A stretch of 64,000 nt of DNA, taken from positions 404,897,154 through 404,961,153 of the forward strand of contig JARDYH010000001.1 of NCBI GenBank assembly GCA_029215795.1, written 5' to 3'. The notes beneath the pieces were generated by a model. It was not told the DNA's origin. It searched no databases and saw only the letters and a list, made by a program, of their open reading frames with translations. The DNA comes from Anniella stebbinsi (lineage: Eukaryota > Chordata > Lepidosauria > Squamata > Anniellidae). Position numbers and translations under genes: made by a program. Positions within the stretch are counted from its first letter, which is position 1; the number at the start of each line of letters is the position of its first letter. Below are positions 40,988 through 51,105 of this stretch, in pieces.

Positions 40988-41123
40988 TGGGCAGGATCCA
41001 ACGGCAGTCCTACTTAGAATAGACCCACTGAAACGAATGGGACTTGTATTAGTCACAACTAAGGTGAGTACCATTCATTTCAATGGGTCCACTCTGTGTA
41101 GGACTACCGTTGGATCCTGCCCT
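40988..41123. repeat. Family B long hairpin repeat
   Basis: The left arm GGGCAGGATCCAACGGCAGT ... CCCACTGAAACGAATGGGA pairs with the right arm ... TGGGTCCACTCTGTGTAGG, CCGTTGGATCCTGCCCTA. The arms are about 53 bp with several mismatches. Ends about 190 bp from CYP1A exon 1. Confidence 0.75.
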
Positions 41124-41203
41124 ATATGGCTATATGCTGGGGCAAAAAGGGCAGACTGGCCACAGGCAAGAGACCTCTCCATCGGCAGACATGCATGAGT
41201 ACA

Positions 41204-41220
41204 TACTCACGCACACGCAA
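41204..41220 (-). promoter_or_regulatory. Double XRE-like motif in CYP1A intron 1
   Basis: On the - strand it reads TTGCGTGTGCGTGAGTA: two overlapping GCGTG cores about 90 bp inside intron 1. The first has the TNGCGTG form; the second has the GNGCGTGAG form bound by AHR-ARNT. Confidence 0.45.
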
Positions 41221-41311
41221 GAGGGAGCCAATGGAAGCGAGGCTCTGGAACCTGAAGGGTAGGGAAGTCTCAAGCCCGCCCGCTCGCTTTCCAGCCAGCC
41301 GCTGCGCTCAC

Positions 41312-41400
41312 CTGCGGAGAACGTCGAGGGCGCCAGGCTCTACGAGAAGGTAGCAATGCTCCGCGCTCGACGGCTGAGCGACGGTCCTTCTCCGGCACGC
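41312..41400 (-). other. CYP1A: CYP1A non-coding exon 1 (predicted)
   Basis: The donor CTCCGCAG|GTGAGCGCAG is a near-consensus splice site at 41312/41311. The TATA box lies 27-32 bp upstream of the predicted start. This gives about 89 bp, very close to the usual CYP1A1 exon 1. The start at about 41400 is an estimate. Confidence 0.75.
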
Positions 41401-41426
41401 TGTCTGGAGCGCCACTTTCGGCCGGC

Positions 41427-41460
41427 TTTATAGGCACCTCCTCGAGTCCCATTGGCCGCT
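41427..41460 (-). promoter_or_regulatory. CYP1A: CYP1A core promoter: TATA and CCAAT boxes
   Basis: On the - strand, GGCCAATGGG (about 41448-41457) is followed by CCTATAAAGCC, with the TATAAA at 41427-41432. The surrounding 41240-41680 is CpG rich. An E-box CACGTG lies at about 41472. Confidence 0.8.
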
Positions 41461-41690
41461 CCGCCTCGCGTCACGTGGCCGCAGCTCCACCAAAAGCTAC
41501 GCGGTGCCCCAACCCCGGCCGAGCACGCTGGTTTGGGGGAACGCAAGTCTCGCTGCCTTGGGGGAGCGCCCCGTGGAAGGCCGTGCACCTCGCTCTCGGG
41601 CAAGCGCGCCAAGGGGGGCGGCCTTCGTTTGTCTCCCTCTCCACCCGCCCCGTTCCCACGCACTTCCCAGATCACGTTAATCAAGAAATC

Positions 41691-41762
41691 ATGTATGCAT
41701 GTATGTATGTATGTATGCATGTATGCATGCATGCATGTATGTATGTATGTATGTATGTGTTT
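41691..41762. repeat. (ATGT/ATGC)n microsatellite
   Basis: About 72 bp of alternating ATGT and ATGC units, about 260 bp upstream of the CYP1A TATA box. Confidence 0.95.
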
Positions 41763-42743
41763 ATTGTATTTAAAGCGGCAGGGGTGCGCAGAGAAAGACC
41801 AATGCGAGGTCGTCTCCACACACACCCACACCCCGCGCGCAATTAGGGCACTCCAGATGCAAGGAAGGAAGCGTCTCCCCTCCGATTCCTTATGGATCGA
41901 GGCCAGAGCGTCCAAAACAAAAAGCTTTTGGGGCAAGAAGAAAAAGAGGCCCTGGAGTGGTGTGGAGAAGCATAATTCCTGCTGGAAGGGGTTGGGGAAC
42001 AGGTGTCTCTCCCCACCCCCACCCCGGCTTTAAAAAAATGACGTGGATGTCAGCCTTTATGTGCAATTGTATTTATTGCCTATTTAAAAAGATATTAATA
42101 AATCCCACTCGTCCTCGCGCGTGGGTCATCCTGATTCATCCTCACAACAACCTGGTGAGGTAAGCCAGTGGGAGAGAGAAAAAGACAAAGTAATTAGTCT
42201 GCAGCCATAGAATAGCCGCGCGCAGCCCAAACCGATGCGGATTTACTCGGGACTAATTTCCAATGAGTTCAATAAGACTGGCACTCAAGGAAGGCTGCAC
42301 ACCTATATGCACTGACCTGGGAGTAAACCCTTTGCGATTTAGTGGGTCGTACCTCTGAGCAAGCACGTGTAGGATTGTAAGTGTTCCCAGGGAATCCTGT
42401 GTGTGTTTACTCGGATGTAAGTCCCACTGTGTTCAATGGGGCTTACGTTCAGGGTAAGTACGCAGGGGACTGCAGCATTGAAATTAATGGAGCTGAAGTT
42501 AGTCCATCCTTCCAGGAGGGAAACTAGCCCCATTCATTTCAATGGGTCTACTCCAAGTAGGACTAATATTGGATAGGACCCCAACCAGATCTGCCTTTCT
42601 TTAAGCTAAATCCGCACATTTAGCAGAACGGGCAGGGGTGCAATTCTGACCGTCTAATTTTTGCCTGAAATTGGGGGTGACTGAGTTGGGGTGTGTGGTC
42701 TCTTCTTTCCTTCACCTCTTCCTCCTATGGTCCTGGTCCTTAA

Positions 42744-42786
42744 AACACACACACACCTACACACACACACACACACACATACACAC
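42744..42786. repeat. (CA)n microsatellite
   Basis: Interrupted dinucleotide run of about 43 bp. Confidence 0.95.
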
Positions 42787-44499
42787 TTCCCTGCATGTAG
42801 AAAACTAGGACAAGGAAACAGCTACCTTAAATATTTCTCTCTGGTGTACTTGATTTCTACATGTGAGGAGGTTTTGGGCTTAGCCACTTAGATTGCAATC
42901 CAAGACACCTTTTTCTGGGAGCCTGCCTTTCTTGGACGCTGCAGGATTTATTTGTTTAGGTTCTGAGTAAATTATGCTTAATATCCTGCGTGTCATCCAT
43001 GGGACAGATGGCTTGTGGATGAAGTGGTTTGTGAATCGAAGTGTCTGTGGGCTGCTTTCAGTGGCGTCAGAAAGGAATTTATCCGGAAGCATTTTCATTC
43101 GCAAATCCCCCCCATGCAAAGCACGAAGACTGTCCAAAGAACCAACTTGCATATGCATCTTTTGTTCTCCGGGAGACATGGCGCACAGGCCTTGATATAC
43201 CTGAGTGTGGTTCTATATATGTCACTGACGGAGGTGAAGGTCGCCTTGTTCCTTTTCACAGAACCAAAATAATCTCCATTAAGAACAGGAGGGATATGCC
43301 TTCTGATACCTGCTTTGCCAATGACTGACAAAATATGACATAGATTAATCTACCAATTAAAGGCGGCAGCTCTATTTTGTATGTATTTTTGTTCCTGCAT
43401 ACTCGGTGGTGGTGATGGTGATGAAGCAGCAGCCTTTTTCTTTGTCACCTGCCCTGAAAACGTTGCTAAAGGTCTGTATGCAAATTGTTTAAATAAATAC
43501 ATTTCTTGATTTTAGTGAATACTGCCTTGAAATCCTATTTAGGGATTTTAAATCCTGTATAATAAATAAATAAATAAATAAATAAATAAAGGCACATTGG
43601 AAGTTTCCAGAGATGAGGTAATTAAGGTAGAATAATATGAGAAGTACGGTATTGGCTCTTCCTCCCCACCTCCACCCTGACATCCCGACATCCATTAAGT
43701 ATGGATTCAAAATGGATTTAAAAGCAGGGGTCTGAGAATGCTAGGAAGGCTCACCCAGCTCGCCTGGAGGGTACCAGGTTGAGGCAGGGCCCCCATGATG
43801 TTATTCCTGGGGCAGGCTGCTTCTGCATGGTCTGTCGCCCCACCCTGTACCATTAGTAGGCAACCTAATGCCTCCAGATGGTTTGGATACAACTCCCATA
43901 ATCCCTGACCTTTGGCCTTGCTGTCTGGCGTTTATGGAAGTTGTCATCCAAATCACCTGGAAGCCCCCCCCCCCCCCGCTGCCTTTCCCTGTTCTGGGCC
44001 ATGCAGATGCCTTGACTAGCACTTATTTTTCTTGTACATGCAAACAACACATTAAAAAGAGGATAGAGCTCTTGTCCCTTTAATTCAAAAGAGGACAGAG
44101 CTCTTGCCCCTTCAATAGTTGCATTAAAGTAGAGATTTTAGCTACACCAGCTGAAGTTCCCTCTTCTTCTTGACAATCTAGATATATCTACCCTGAAGAA
44201 AATCTAATTGATTTTAACAAGAATTGTGCCTAGATAGGTCCCACATATTTGGGAGTCACCACATCAGAATCAAAGGCACTTACTTCTGAGAAGACATGCT
44301 TAGGTTTGTGTTTTTGACATTTTTTCCCCTCCTTCCTTCTTTTGGGTTGAGGGCAGGGGAAGGACTGATGCTGCGATCCTACATGCCTTGGGGCGTTGCT
44401 TACTCACGAGTTAATGTACTAGTAGGAGGATCACACTGTTAAGCGTCCCTTTGTCACACCTCGGGAAAATTTGGGGAGGGAAAGGAGACATCGGCTGCC

Positions 44500-44795
44500 G
44501 CGGTGAAAGGGTAGCGAGCCCCTGGGTAGCCCCCCCCCCCGCTTCACCCCCTCCTCCTTCTCCTCTTCCTGGGCCGCGGCTCTGATTGGCCCCGCTCGAG
44601 ATAACGCGTGCCCGGCTTCGCGTGCGAGCCGCGTCTCTCGCCTCCTTTTCTAGGGAAACAACAGCGGGAAGCGACCGGAGCGCTGCACTTCCTTAGAAGA
44701 AGCGGTGGCGTGACTAGCGCGCCGGGGAAGGCGGCGGCGGCGGCGGCGGCGGCTGCAATGCCTGGCAGAGCCGGCGTGATGAAATGCTTAGCGCA
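44500..44795. promoter_or_regulatory. CpG-rich block with XRE motifs and (GGC)n
   Basis: G+C and CpG dense. It carries TCGCGTGCGA (44618-44627), TGGCGTGACT (44706-44715) and further GCGTG cores at 44606-44610 and 44774-44778. There is a CCAAT-type ATTGG at about 44584 and a (GGC)8-like run at about 44732-44755. No convincing ORF. Position, about 3.2 kb upstream of the - strand CYP1A start, suggests an AHR-responsive enhancer or an unannotated promoter. Confidence 0.5.
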
Positions 44796-44796
44796 G

Positions 44797-45012
44797 CCTT
44801 CTCAACCCGGTGCCCTGCTGGCTGAGGCTGATAGGAGTTGTAGTCCGAAGCCTCTGGAAGGCGCCAGGTTACTTACCCCTAAACCAGCGTTCCCCGACCT
44901 GGTGCCCACCAGATACTATGGGACTGCAACTCCCATCATCCCCTGACCATTGGCCAGGCTGGATGGGGTGGATGGGAGCTGTAGTCCAAAACAACCGCCT
45001 TCAGACAGCGCC
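44797..45012. repeat. Two adjacent family A palindromic repeats
   Basis: 44797-44880 (CAGCCTTCTCAACCCGGTGC ... AGGAGTTGTAGTCCGAAGCC) and 44886-45012 (TTCCCCGACCTGGTGCCCAC ... GATGGGAGCTGTAGTCC) lie back to back. Confidence 0.8.
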
Positions 45013-45019
45013 AGACTGG

Positions 45020-45205
45020 CTCCTGATTAATACGCCTTTGCTCACCAGCGGAAGAACAAGAGAGAGAGGGTCAACCAGGCCTCCCTCGGCAGCAGGGAGT
45101 TCCAGAGCCTGGGAGCAGCCACGGAGAAGGCCCTCTTTCTCGTCCCGCCAAACATGGCGGGGGCGGAACCAAGAGAGGGGGCGCCTTCCTCCAAGGTCTT
45201 AATAT
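45020..45205 (-). mobile_element. L2-like LINE ORF2 C-terminal scrap
   Basis: The - strand reads RKRAFSVAAPRLWNSLLPRE then LTLSLLFF, the end-of-ORF2 signature also seen at 50446-50637. It is broken elsewhere. Confidence 0.7.
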
Positions 45206-45435
45206 AGGCAGCCTCGTATGGGGGAGGGGGAGGGGGTCTTTCAGCTAGCCTGGTGGTCCCCAACCATAAGTCATGACCAGCACTGGGAATTGTGCTCTGT
45301 ACAAACCCCGGTGCTCCTCTTGATTTTCAGGAAATGGGCAGCACCACTGCCTCTGCCACAAGTGTTTAGCGTGGCCGAGGCTGTGAGCGGATCCATGTAT
45401 CCCAATGCGTTGGCTTCTGTAGACACACAGGGTGT

Positions 45436-45929
45436 GTTCGGACGACACTTTAGGCAATGGAGGGGGAAATAGCTACTGACCCTGTACTATTTTGGCGGCG
45501 ATGCGGCAGCACCCGCCACGCTACATGTTGCCCCTCCCCCTGTCGTGCTGCTGAAAGTCCCCGCATCCTTCTGGGCTGCTATGTCTCCTCCCTCCCACCT
45601 CCCTCAGTCCTCCTGCCGTATCCCATCGTATCCCATCATTCACCGCAAGTACTGCCTGCTGTATCATAACAGTGGGGGGGGGGGGGGGGTTCGACTGCTC
45701 CGGCCTGCAAACTCTATGACCGAGTGGAATAATACACGGAGAGAGGGGGGTTCCCTCCACACTACACTTTAAACAAGGGATTTTGGGATAAACAACGTGC
45801 AAGCCCCTTGTTTTTCTCCGTTGTTTAATTGCCCAAAATAGCGTACTGTCAGTTGTGTGTGCCTTGTGTGTTGCTCTCCACAGGACACAATAAGCAACAC
45901 AACTGACGGTTGCCGCGTGTCCTCCGAAC
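45436..45929. mobile_element. Short inverted-repeat DNA element
   Basis: The ends GTTCGGACGACAC (45436-45448) and, inverted, GTTCGGAGGACAC (45917-45929) differ at one base. The interior has a further hairpin near 45847-45910 (GTCAGTTGTGT ... ACACAACTGAC) and a G16 run at 45674-45689. About 494 bp; no coding capacity. Confidence 0.5.
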
Positions 45930-46099
45930 TGAGCCACACAGAAGATTTGTAATCTCTCAGCGGATCTATATGTGCTTATTCCAAAGCCAGTTGTTTTAAT
46001 TCTACATTGACCACAGGCCATGACCGAAACGGGGAAACACACAGCAATCATCAGCCCCAGCAGCCAGCATGGCCATGCACTGGGACATGGGGTCATCGT

Positions 46100-46490
46100 G
46101 AGCTACTTCAGCCAGAGTCAGGCCCTGAGTCCGCATAGCCCCGAATTCTCGACACTGTGGCTGCGGCAGCCGTGGCTCTCCAGGGTGTCAGGCAGGAGAC
46201 TTTTCAGCTGCCGGGGATCGAACCGGGGGCGGGGGACCTGACCTTCTGCATTTGGCATCATGTGATGTACCACCACCACCACCACATCTGCCCCCCACCC
46301 CTGATGACTCCAGGAACACAAACTGCTAACACTCATTAGTTATATCAGCCTTCTACAACCTGGCGCCCTCCAGATGCTTGGGACCACAACGCTGGCTGGG
46401 GCTGATGGTAGTTGTGGTCCAAAACCTCCGGAGGCCCCAGTTTGCGGGAAAGGTTGAGAAGGGAGATAGGCGCCGGGAGAGCCGTTCAGG
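46100..46490. repeat. Dispersed lizard repeat followed by a family A palindrome
   Basis: 46100-46270 ends in GGGGATCGAACCGGGGGCGG and TCTGCATTTGGCATCATGTG, similar to other dispersed copies in the window. 46350-46462 is a family A hairpin. Confidence 0.55.
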
Positions 46491-47280
46491 CCGCCATCCT
46501 ATGCACGCGCTTCGCTGGGAAGAAATCTACTTCCGAGTAGGCCTGTCTCTAGGACTGCGCAGGGTCGGTCTTTTTGGCCCCTACTCCGCCGCCCTGACCC
46601 TCTTGCTCGTCCTCTGGGCCGCGCCTTAGCACCTCCCCCCACGCGCCCCCACCCCCTACTTTCGTTCTTTGCAGAGCTAGAGGGGAGCAAAGCCGCCGCT
46701 TTGACGGGTCCGGGGGGGGGGGCACGAGGGTTGCGTGCGAAGGGCCGCGCCGAAGCGATCGCTATCGCTCCTCCGCCCCCTAATGTGCGGCGACGCCACC
46801 GCCCTGGTCACTGCAGGCACGCACGCCATGGGGAGGGCTCCTAAAGGGGCCAGCGCCCTGGGCGAGGACGAGCCCGCCTCGCGCTCTTCGCCCCACGGAC
46901 GCGAGCAGGAAGCTGGGAGGGGAGCGAAGGCGCGCGCCGGGTCTGGGAACGACCTGCCTCCTTCTCACGGAGAGGGCCGGGCGTGTGAGTGTGCGTGCGT
47001 GCATGCGTGCATGCGGCTCCGGCCGCGCCAACAATCAGCCTCGCGTGCGGGCAACGCCGCCGAAAGAAGCCTGTGTTCTCCCTCCCTTTCACACGCACCT
47101 TCCGACTCTCACGCGTCTCCCCACGCCCCCACCCCACGGCGGCCGGGGTGTGGGGCACGAGGGATCGACCCGGGTTGGCTGGCACCGCCAAAGATGGCAG
47201 ACGCCCTCTTGGCCAGGGCGCACGGGAGGCGAGAGCTGTTTGGCGGAGCGCCAGAAGCTGCCAGTAAGAGAAACTTTGAC
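46490..47280. promoter_or_regulatory. CpG island in the CYP1A spacer with XRE motifs
   Basis: About 800 bp, very CpG rich, with a full XRE-like TTGCGTGCGA at 46731-46740 and GCGTG/CACGC cores near 46820 and in the GTGCGTGCGTGCATGCGTGC run (46990-47010), with more near 47090. The long frames here (for example 201 codons on + from 46735) are Arg/Ala/His-rich composition artefacts. No TATA box or recognisable exon. Confidence 0.5.
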
Positions 47281-50144
47281 AATAAGAGGCCTTTTATGGG
47301 GACCTGGGGCGGAAAGGTCACACAAAGGCCACAATCCTAAGCACGCTTGCCTGGGTGTCAATGCCGCCGAACTCAGGAGGGCTTGTTTCTGAGGGTACAT
47401 GTACAGTACGGCACTGAAAGTGTATGTGCCAGCTTCTGAACCCGCAAGGATTCTTCAGGCTGGTCCAAAAAACAAAGGTGTGGGTTGTTGTTTTTTTGGA
47501 GATAGAAGAGATGTGATATAGCATTGAATGATATGTTGACATGTAAAATGAAAATAATGAGGGGAATGTCCAGTAAGAGTGATTTTGGAGATATATGGAC
47601 TCCCTTTTTGGAATATGTTTTAAGATCGGGAAAGGGACAATCGCCTTCAAAAGAATCATTAAAATTCTGGAAGGATGATGGATGAATGTGAGTAGGTCTC
47701 GGGGGGGGGTGCACGGGGGTAGTCGAGGGAGGTAGTTTGTTTATATATTATGTATTATGTGTATGTTTGTTTTGTTTTGTTGAAAAATTAATAAAAATTA
47801 TACAATAATAATAAAAAAGAGATAGAAGAGATGTTTCTGGGTGTCAATGGTGCAGTTAGACTCTGGACTTCATGATCTTAAGGACCCCCCCCCCTTTTTA
47901 ATTGGCGATGCGTTGTCCCCGCCTACACAGCCAGCAGGCCCAATCCACACTTCCTCCTGTCCCTCTAGGTGCCAGCGAGCTTGTGGCCAAGGGTGAAACA
48001 AATGGATAGTGGGCTGTGGAATGATGGGAGTTGTAGTTTATCAAGCCTGGCAGCCCCAGGTTGGGAAAGGGTTAGGGTCAGACAGTCCTAGGTGGAAAAG
48101 GAAAAGATCACAGAAAATCTGACATGGCACCAAGGACTCCATATATATGCGTGTTTGTCAAACTTTTAAATCTTTCTACATTTACTGACCAGGAAACACA
48201 GATCTCTCTGCTTAGCACCAGTGAATTGCTGAGCAGGAGAATATGCAGAGATAGCCTTTCACAGACTCTTTGCACTTCTATAGCTCGTGAGATACTAACG
48301 GATATTTTATGGGTAAGTCCCCTTTATCCACAGATGGTGCCAGAGGATGGCAAGAGGGGCGGGGGGGGGGGGAGGAATAAGCATCCCTCTCCCAGGCAAG
48401 TGGCTTGCCCTACCTCACCCCCACCCCTCCTCCTTCTTCCCATTGCTGGATCTTTGTGGTTCCTTGAAAGACAGCCACTTTTCACATGCAAATGACAACT
48501 GAACCATAAACTCAAACTGAAAACAAGCCTGCCATCATGCTGTGCTTTAAAGTCTCCTCTTCCTCACATGCTTTTCAGGGATTTGAAGGCAACCTAATTT
48601 TGATACATCTAATTTGACACCCTCAACAGCAGGTGGTCAACCTGCAGTTGGATTGTACCACTTCAGACGAAGGGTGATATGACTGAATGCTTCTTTATTT
48701 ATTAAAAGCATCATAACCCACTGCACATAGAACTCTAGGGTGTCAGGAAAGAAGCTTCTAGCCTAGCCTTGCTAGTTTTCTAAAGGCACAGACCTTTGCA
48801 TGTTTGGAAAGAAAAAAAGCCCTCCGCCTCCCAACATGGCCCAGCCAGGCTGTCTAAGCAAGCGTTGGATTGTGTCCTGAACGTGTGAAATTTTTGTTCC
48901 TGCCAAAAAGGGAGCGTTGCATCTTATAAGCCCTCCACCTGCCATTTGAACTGGTGCAGTCCAGCCCTGGGTTTCAACATCTCATCTGCAGGAACCATTG
49001 GGCAAAGGAGACAGCTGCCTATGAAAACTTAAGCTGCCATAAGCCAGCAAAGCCCTGAGCTGCTGGGAGCTGTTCTTTCTCTCTTGCTGCTCCCGATGAC
49101 CACGACAGCCTCCTCCAACATGATGCCCTCCGGATGTTTTGGACTTCAACTCCCATCAGCCCCAGGTGGTGTGGCCAAAGGTCAGGATGCTGGGGGAGAG
49201 AGGTAAACCCAAACACCTGGAGGGCCGCAGGCTGAGGAAGGCGGCTCTGCAGGAGCATTTTGTCCATCTGCTCCCCTGGTTTGTACCCTCTTGCTGAAGG
49301 ATGAGAGGGCAATTCCTGGCCTGTGCAAGATAGAGGCCTTAAAGACAGCCTTCCTAACCTGGGGCCTTGAAAATGCACTGGGTCGCAACTCCCATAATTC
49401 CCAGCTGGCATGGCCATTGGCTGTGCTGGCTGGGAATGATGGGAGTTGTGGCCCAACACATCAGTGGGTCACCAGGTGGGTAAGGCTGCCTAAGGTGGCC
49501 TGTTGTTTCCACCTGGCTCAGATCTTGCTTCCCTCTGTTCCACCTGGGACTGAGGAGGACAGTTTCAGAAAACAGGGTGTGTTTCAGGTGCGTGAGACTC
49601 CTGTAGCAGGTTGGCACGCAAGGCTGATCCTTGACCTCATTAACCCCAGGAGCAGCCAGCCGCTCTGGCTTTGGCGGAGATGGTATGATAGAGGTGACAC
49701 GAAGGAGCTGCTTGTTGATGACCCATCTGCGGCATGTTTGCTCAGATGTTAGCCCCCCCTGCTGTGTTCGGCGGGTGTGGGTGGGTGGGTGGAGCTCCTC
49801 CCTGCTAAGTGTGACTAGGGCCGCTGTTGAAAGCTCTTCCAAAATCCACCTCTGGATTCCTATGTCTGATTTGGAAGCCGCCTCCAACTCCGTCAGGCCC
49901 ATGGTTCATCCTGCCAAAGACTGGCAGGAGCTTGCTGGGGGCTTAGGCATCAAAAGATCCCTCCAATCACTTCCCACCTGGACCTGGGTAACTGGAGATG
50001 CTGAGGATTGTACCTGGCACATCCTGCGTTCAGAGTTTGTGCTCCACTTCTGAGCTACGGGGCCCCTTCCTCCTGGTGTTTCCAGGCAAAGCTTTGAGGG
50101 TGCAATCACACGTCTCATTCGTGGGATTGTAGGTGTGTGAGGGT
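47281..50144. other. CYP1A spacer, repeat debris
   Basis: Family B piece at about 47330-47400, a family A half at about 48005-48070, complete family A hairpins at 49107-49243 and 49345-49492, and a dispersed repeat at about 49904-50060. No gene is seen. Confidence 0.5.
49107..49492. repeat. Two family A palindromic repeats
   Basis: 49107-49243 (CAGCCTCCTCCAACATGATG ... GGAGGGCCGCAGGCTGAGG) and 49345-49492 (CAGCCTTCCTAACCTGGGGC ... GGTGGGTAAGGCTG). Both have long imperfect inverted arms. Confidence 0.8.
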
Positions 50145-50271
50145 TCTCCACACCAGGGGTGCAGAACCTCTGGTCCGTAAGCCAAACCCGGCCCTCAGGC
50201 CCTGTAAGGTCTCCTGGAAGGCCACCCTCCCTTTCCCCTTGATCACTGGTCATTTGGTGGTTTATATTTAT

Positions 50272-51105
50272 TTTATTATTATTATATTTATTACATTTGT
50301 ATACCGCCCCATAGCCAAAGCTCTCTGGGTGGTTTACATAGGATTAAAACAATTAAAAACAATATACAAAAATTAAAACAGCAAAAACATACAATATACA
50401 CACAATACACACATACATTTAAAACCGCTACAACAGCCCAAAAAGCTACAAAAACAAACCCAGGCTCCTCAGATATTGCCAAATGCCTGAGAGAAAAGTC
50501 TTGACCTGGCGCCAAAAAGATAACAATGTTGGCGCCAGACGGGCCTCGTCAGGGAGATCATTCCACAATTGGGGGGCCACCACAGAGAAGGCCCTCTCTC
50601 TTGTTGCCAACCTCCGAGCTTCCCTCAGAATAGGCACTCGGAGGAGAGCCTTAGATGTTGAACGTAGTGTTCGGGTAGGTTCATGTCAGGAAAGGCGTTC
50701 CGTCAGGTATTGTGGTCCCAGGCTGTGTAAGGCTTTATAGGTTAAACCAGCACCTTGAATTGGGCTCGGAAACATACCGGCAGCCAATGCAAGCGGGCCA
50801 GAGTAGGTCTTATATGCTCGAACCTTCTGGTTCCAGTTATCAATCTGGCCGTTGCATTTTGCACAAGCTGCAGCTTCCGAACCGCCTTCAAAGGCAGCCC
50901 CACGTAAAGTGCATTGCAGTAATCTAACTTGGAGGTTACCAGAGCATGGACAACTGAAGCCAGGTTATCCCTGTCCAGATAGGGATGTAGCTGGGCCACC
51001 AACTGAAGTTGGTAGAAGGCACTCCGTGCCACTGAGGCCACCTGAGCCTCAAGTGACAGAGATGGTTCTAGGAGAACCCCCAAGCTGTTTGCACGTCCCC
51101 CCACC
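50272..51105 (-). mobile_element. L2-like LINE, 3' 0.83 kb with RT C-terminus
   Basis: On the - strand, 51104-50742 encodes the C-terminal part of the reverse transcriptase ORF (VHALVTSKLDYCNALYVGLP, RKLQLVQNATARLITGTRR, LHWLPVCFRAQFKVLV). After breaks, 50637-50446 gives the terminus (RERAFSVVAPQLWNDLPDEA). The untranslated end contains GCTTTGGCTATGGGGCGGTA and an AATAATAATAAAATAAATA tail. 5' truncated and inactive, but the best preserved LINE in the window. Confidence 0.85.

Larger units (their letters stand above)
37842..41311. other. CYP1A intron 1: repeat-packed
   Basis: In order: family B piece about 37990-38070; family A palindrome about 38075-38195; family B piece about 38675-38740; A2 palindrome split by a LINE (38744-39175); - strand L2-like piece about 39550-40215 containing a family A palindrome at 39967-40107; CR1 3' end 40513-40715; A2 palindrome about 40730-40852; family B hairpin 40988-41123. 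No coding signal. Confidence 0.6.
31438..41400 (-). other. CYP1A: Complete CYP1A gene (non-coding exon 1 plus six coding exons, 516 aa)
   Basis: Cytochrome P450 family 1 subfamily A: an endoplasmic-reticulum haem monooxygenase that oxidises planar aromatic compounds and is induced by AHR. Coding exons of 837, 124, 90, 124, 87 and 289 bp (coding parts) match the classical CYP1A pattern and sum to 516 codons plus TAA without a break. Key motifs are the Pro-rich hinge ([12 protein letters not shown]), I-helix [11 protein letters not shown]-helix ETFR and haem loop [11 protein letters not shown]. It lies next to EDC3 on the same strand, the position of mammalian CYP1A1, and opposite a second CYP1A. 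Orthology to CYP1A1 or avian CYP1A4 is by position only, because CYP1A paralogues convert each other. Confidence 0.95.
41461..44499. other. Spacer upstream of CYP1A
   Basis: CpG-rich promoter flank to about 41680, then (ATGT/ATGC)n, a SINE-like tail (about 42080-42180), family B palindromic pieces (42215-42575) and (CA)n. An L2-type tail with (AAAT)n (about 43480-43590) and family A pieces (43738-43796, 43853-43972) follow. GCGTG cores are at 41396-41400, 41524-41528, 41657-41661 and 42118-42122. No gene is seen. Confidence 0.5.

Noticed and set aside
44797..45012. CRISPR-like or regular repeat array
   Set aside because: The adjacent repeats are dispersed palindromic elements without regular spacing or unique spacers, in a vertebrate genome.
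46735..47340. 201-codon + strand open frame in the spacer CpG island
   Set aside because: Arg/Ala/His-rich translation with no domain, competing open frames of similar length on both strands, and no splice or family evidence. Best explained by high G+C.
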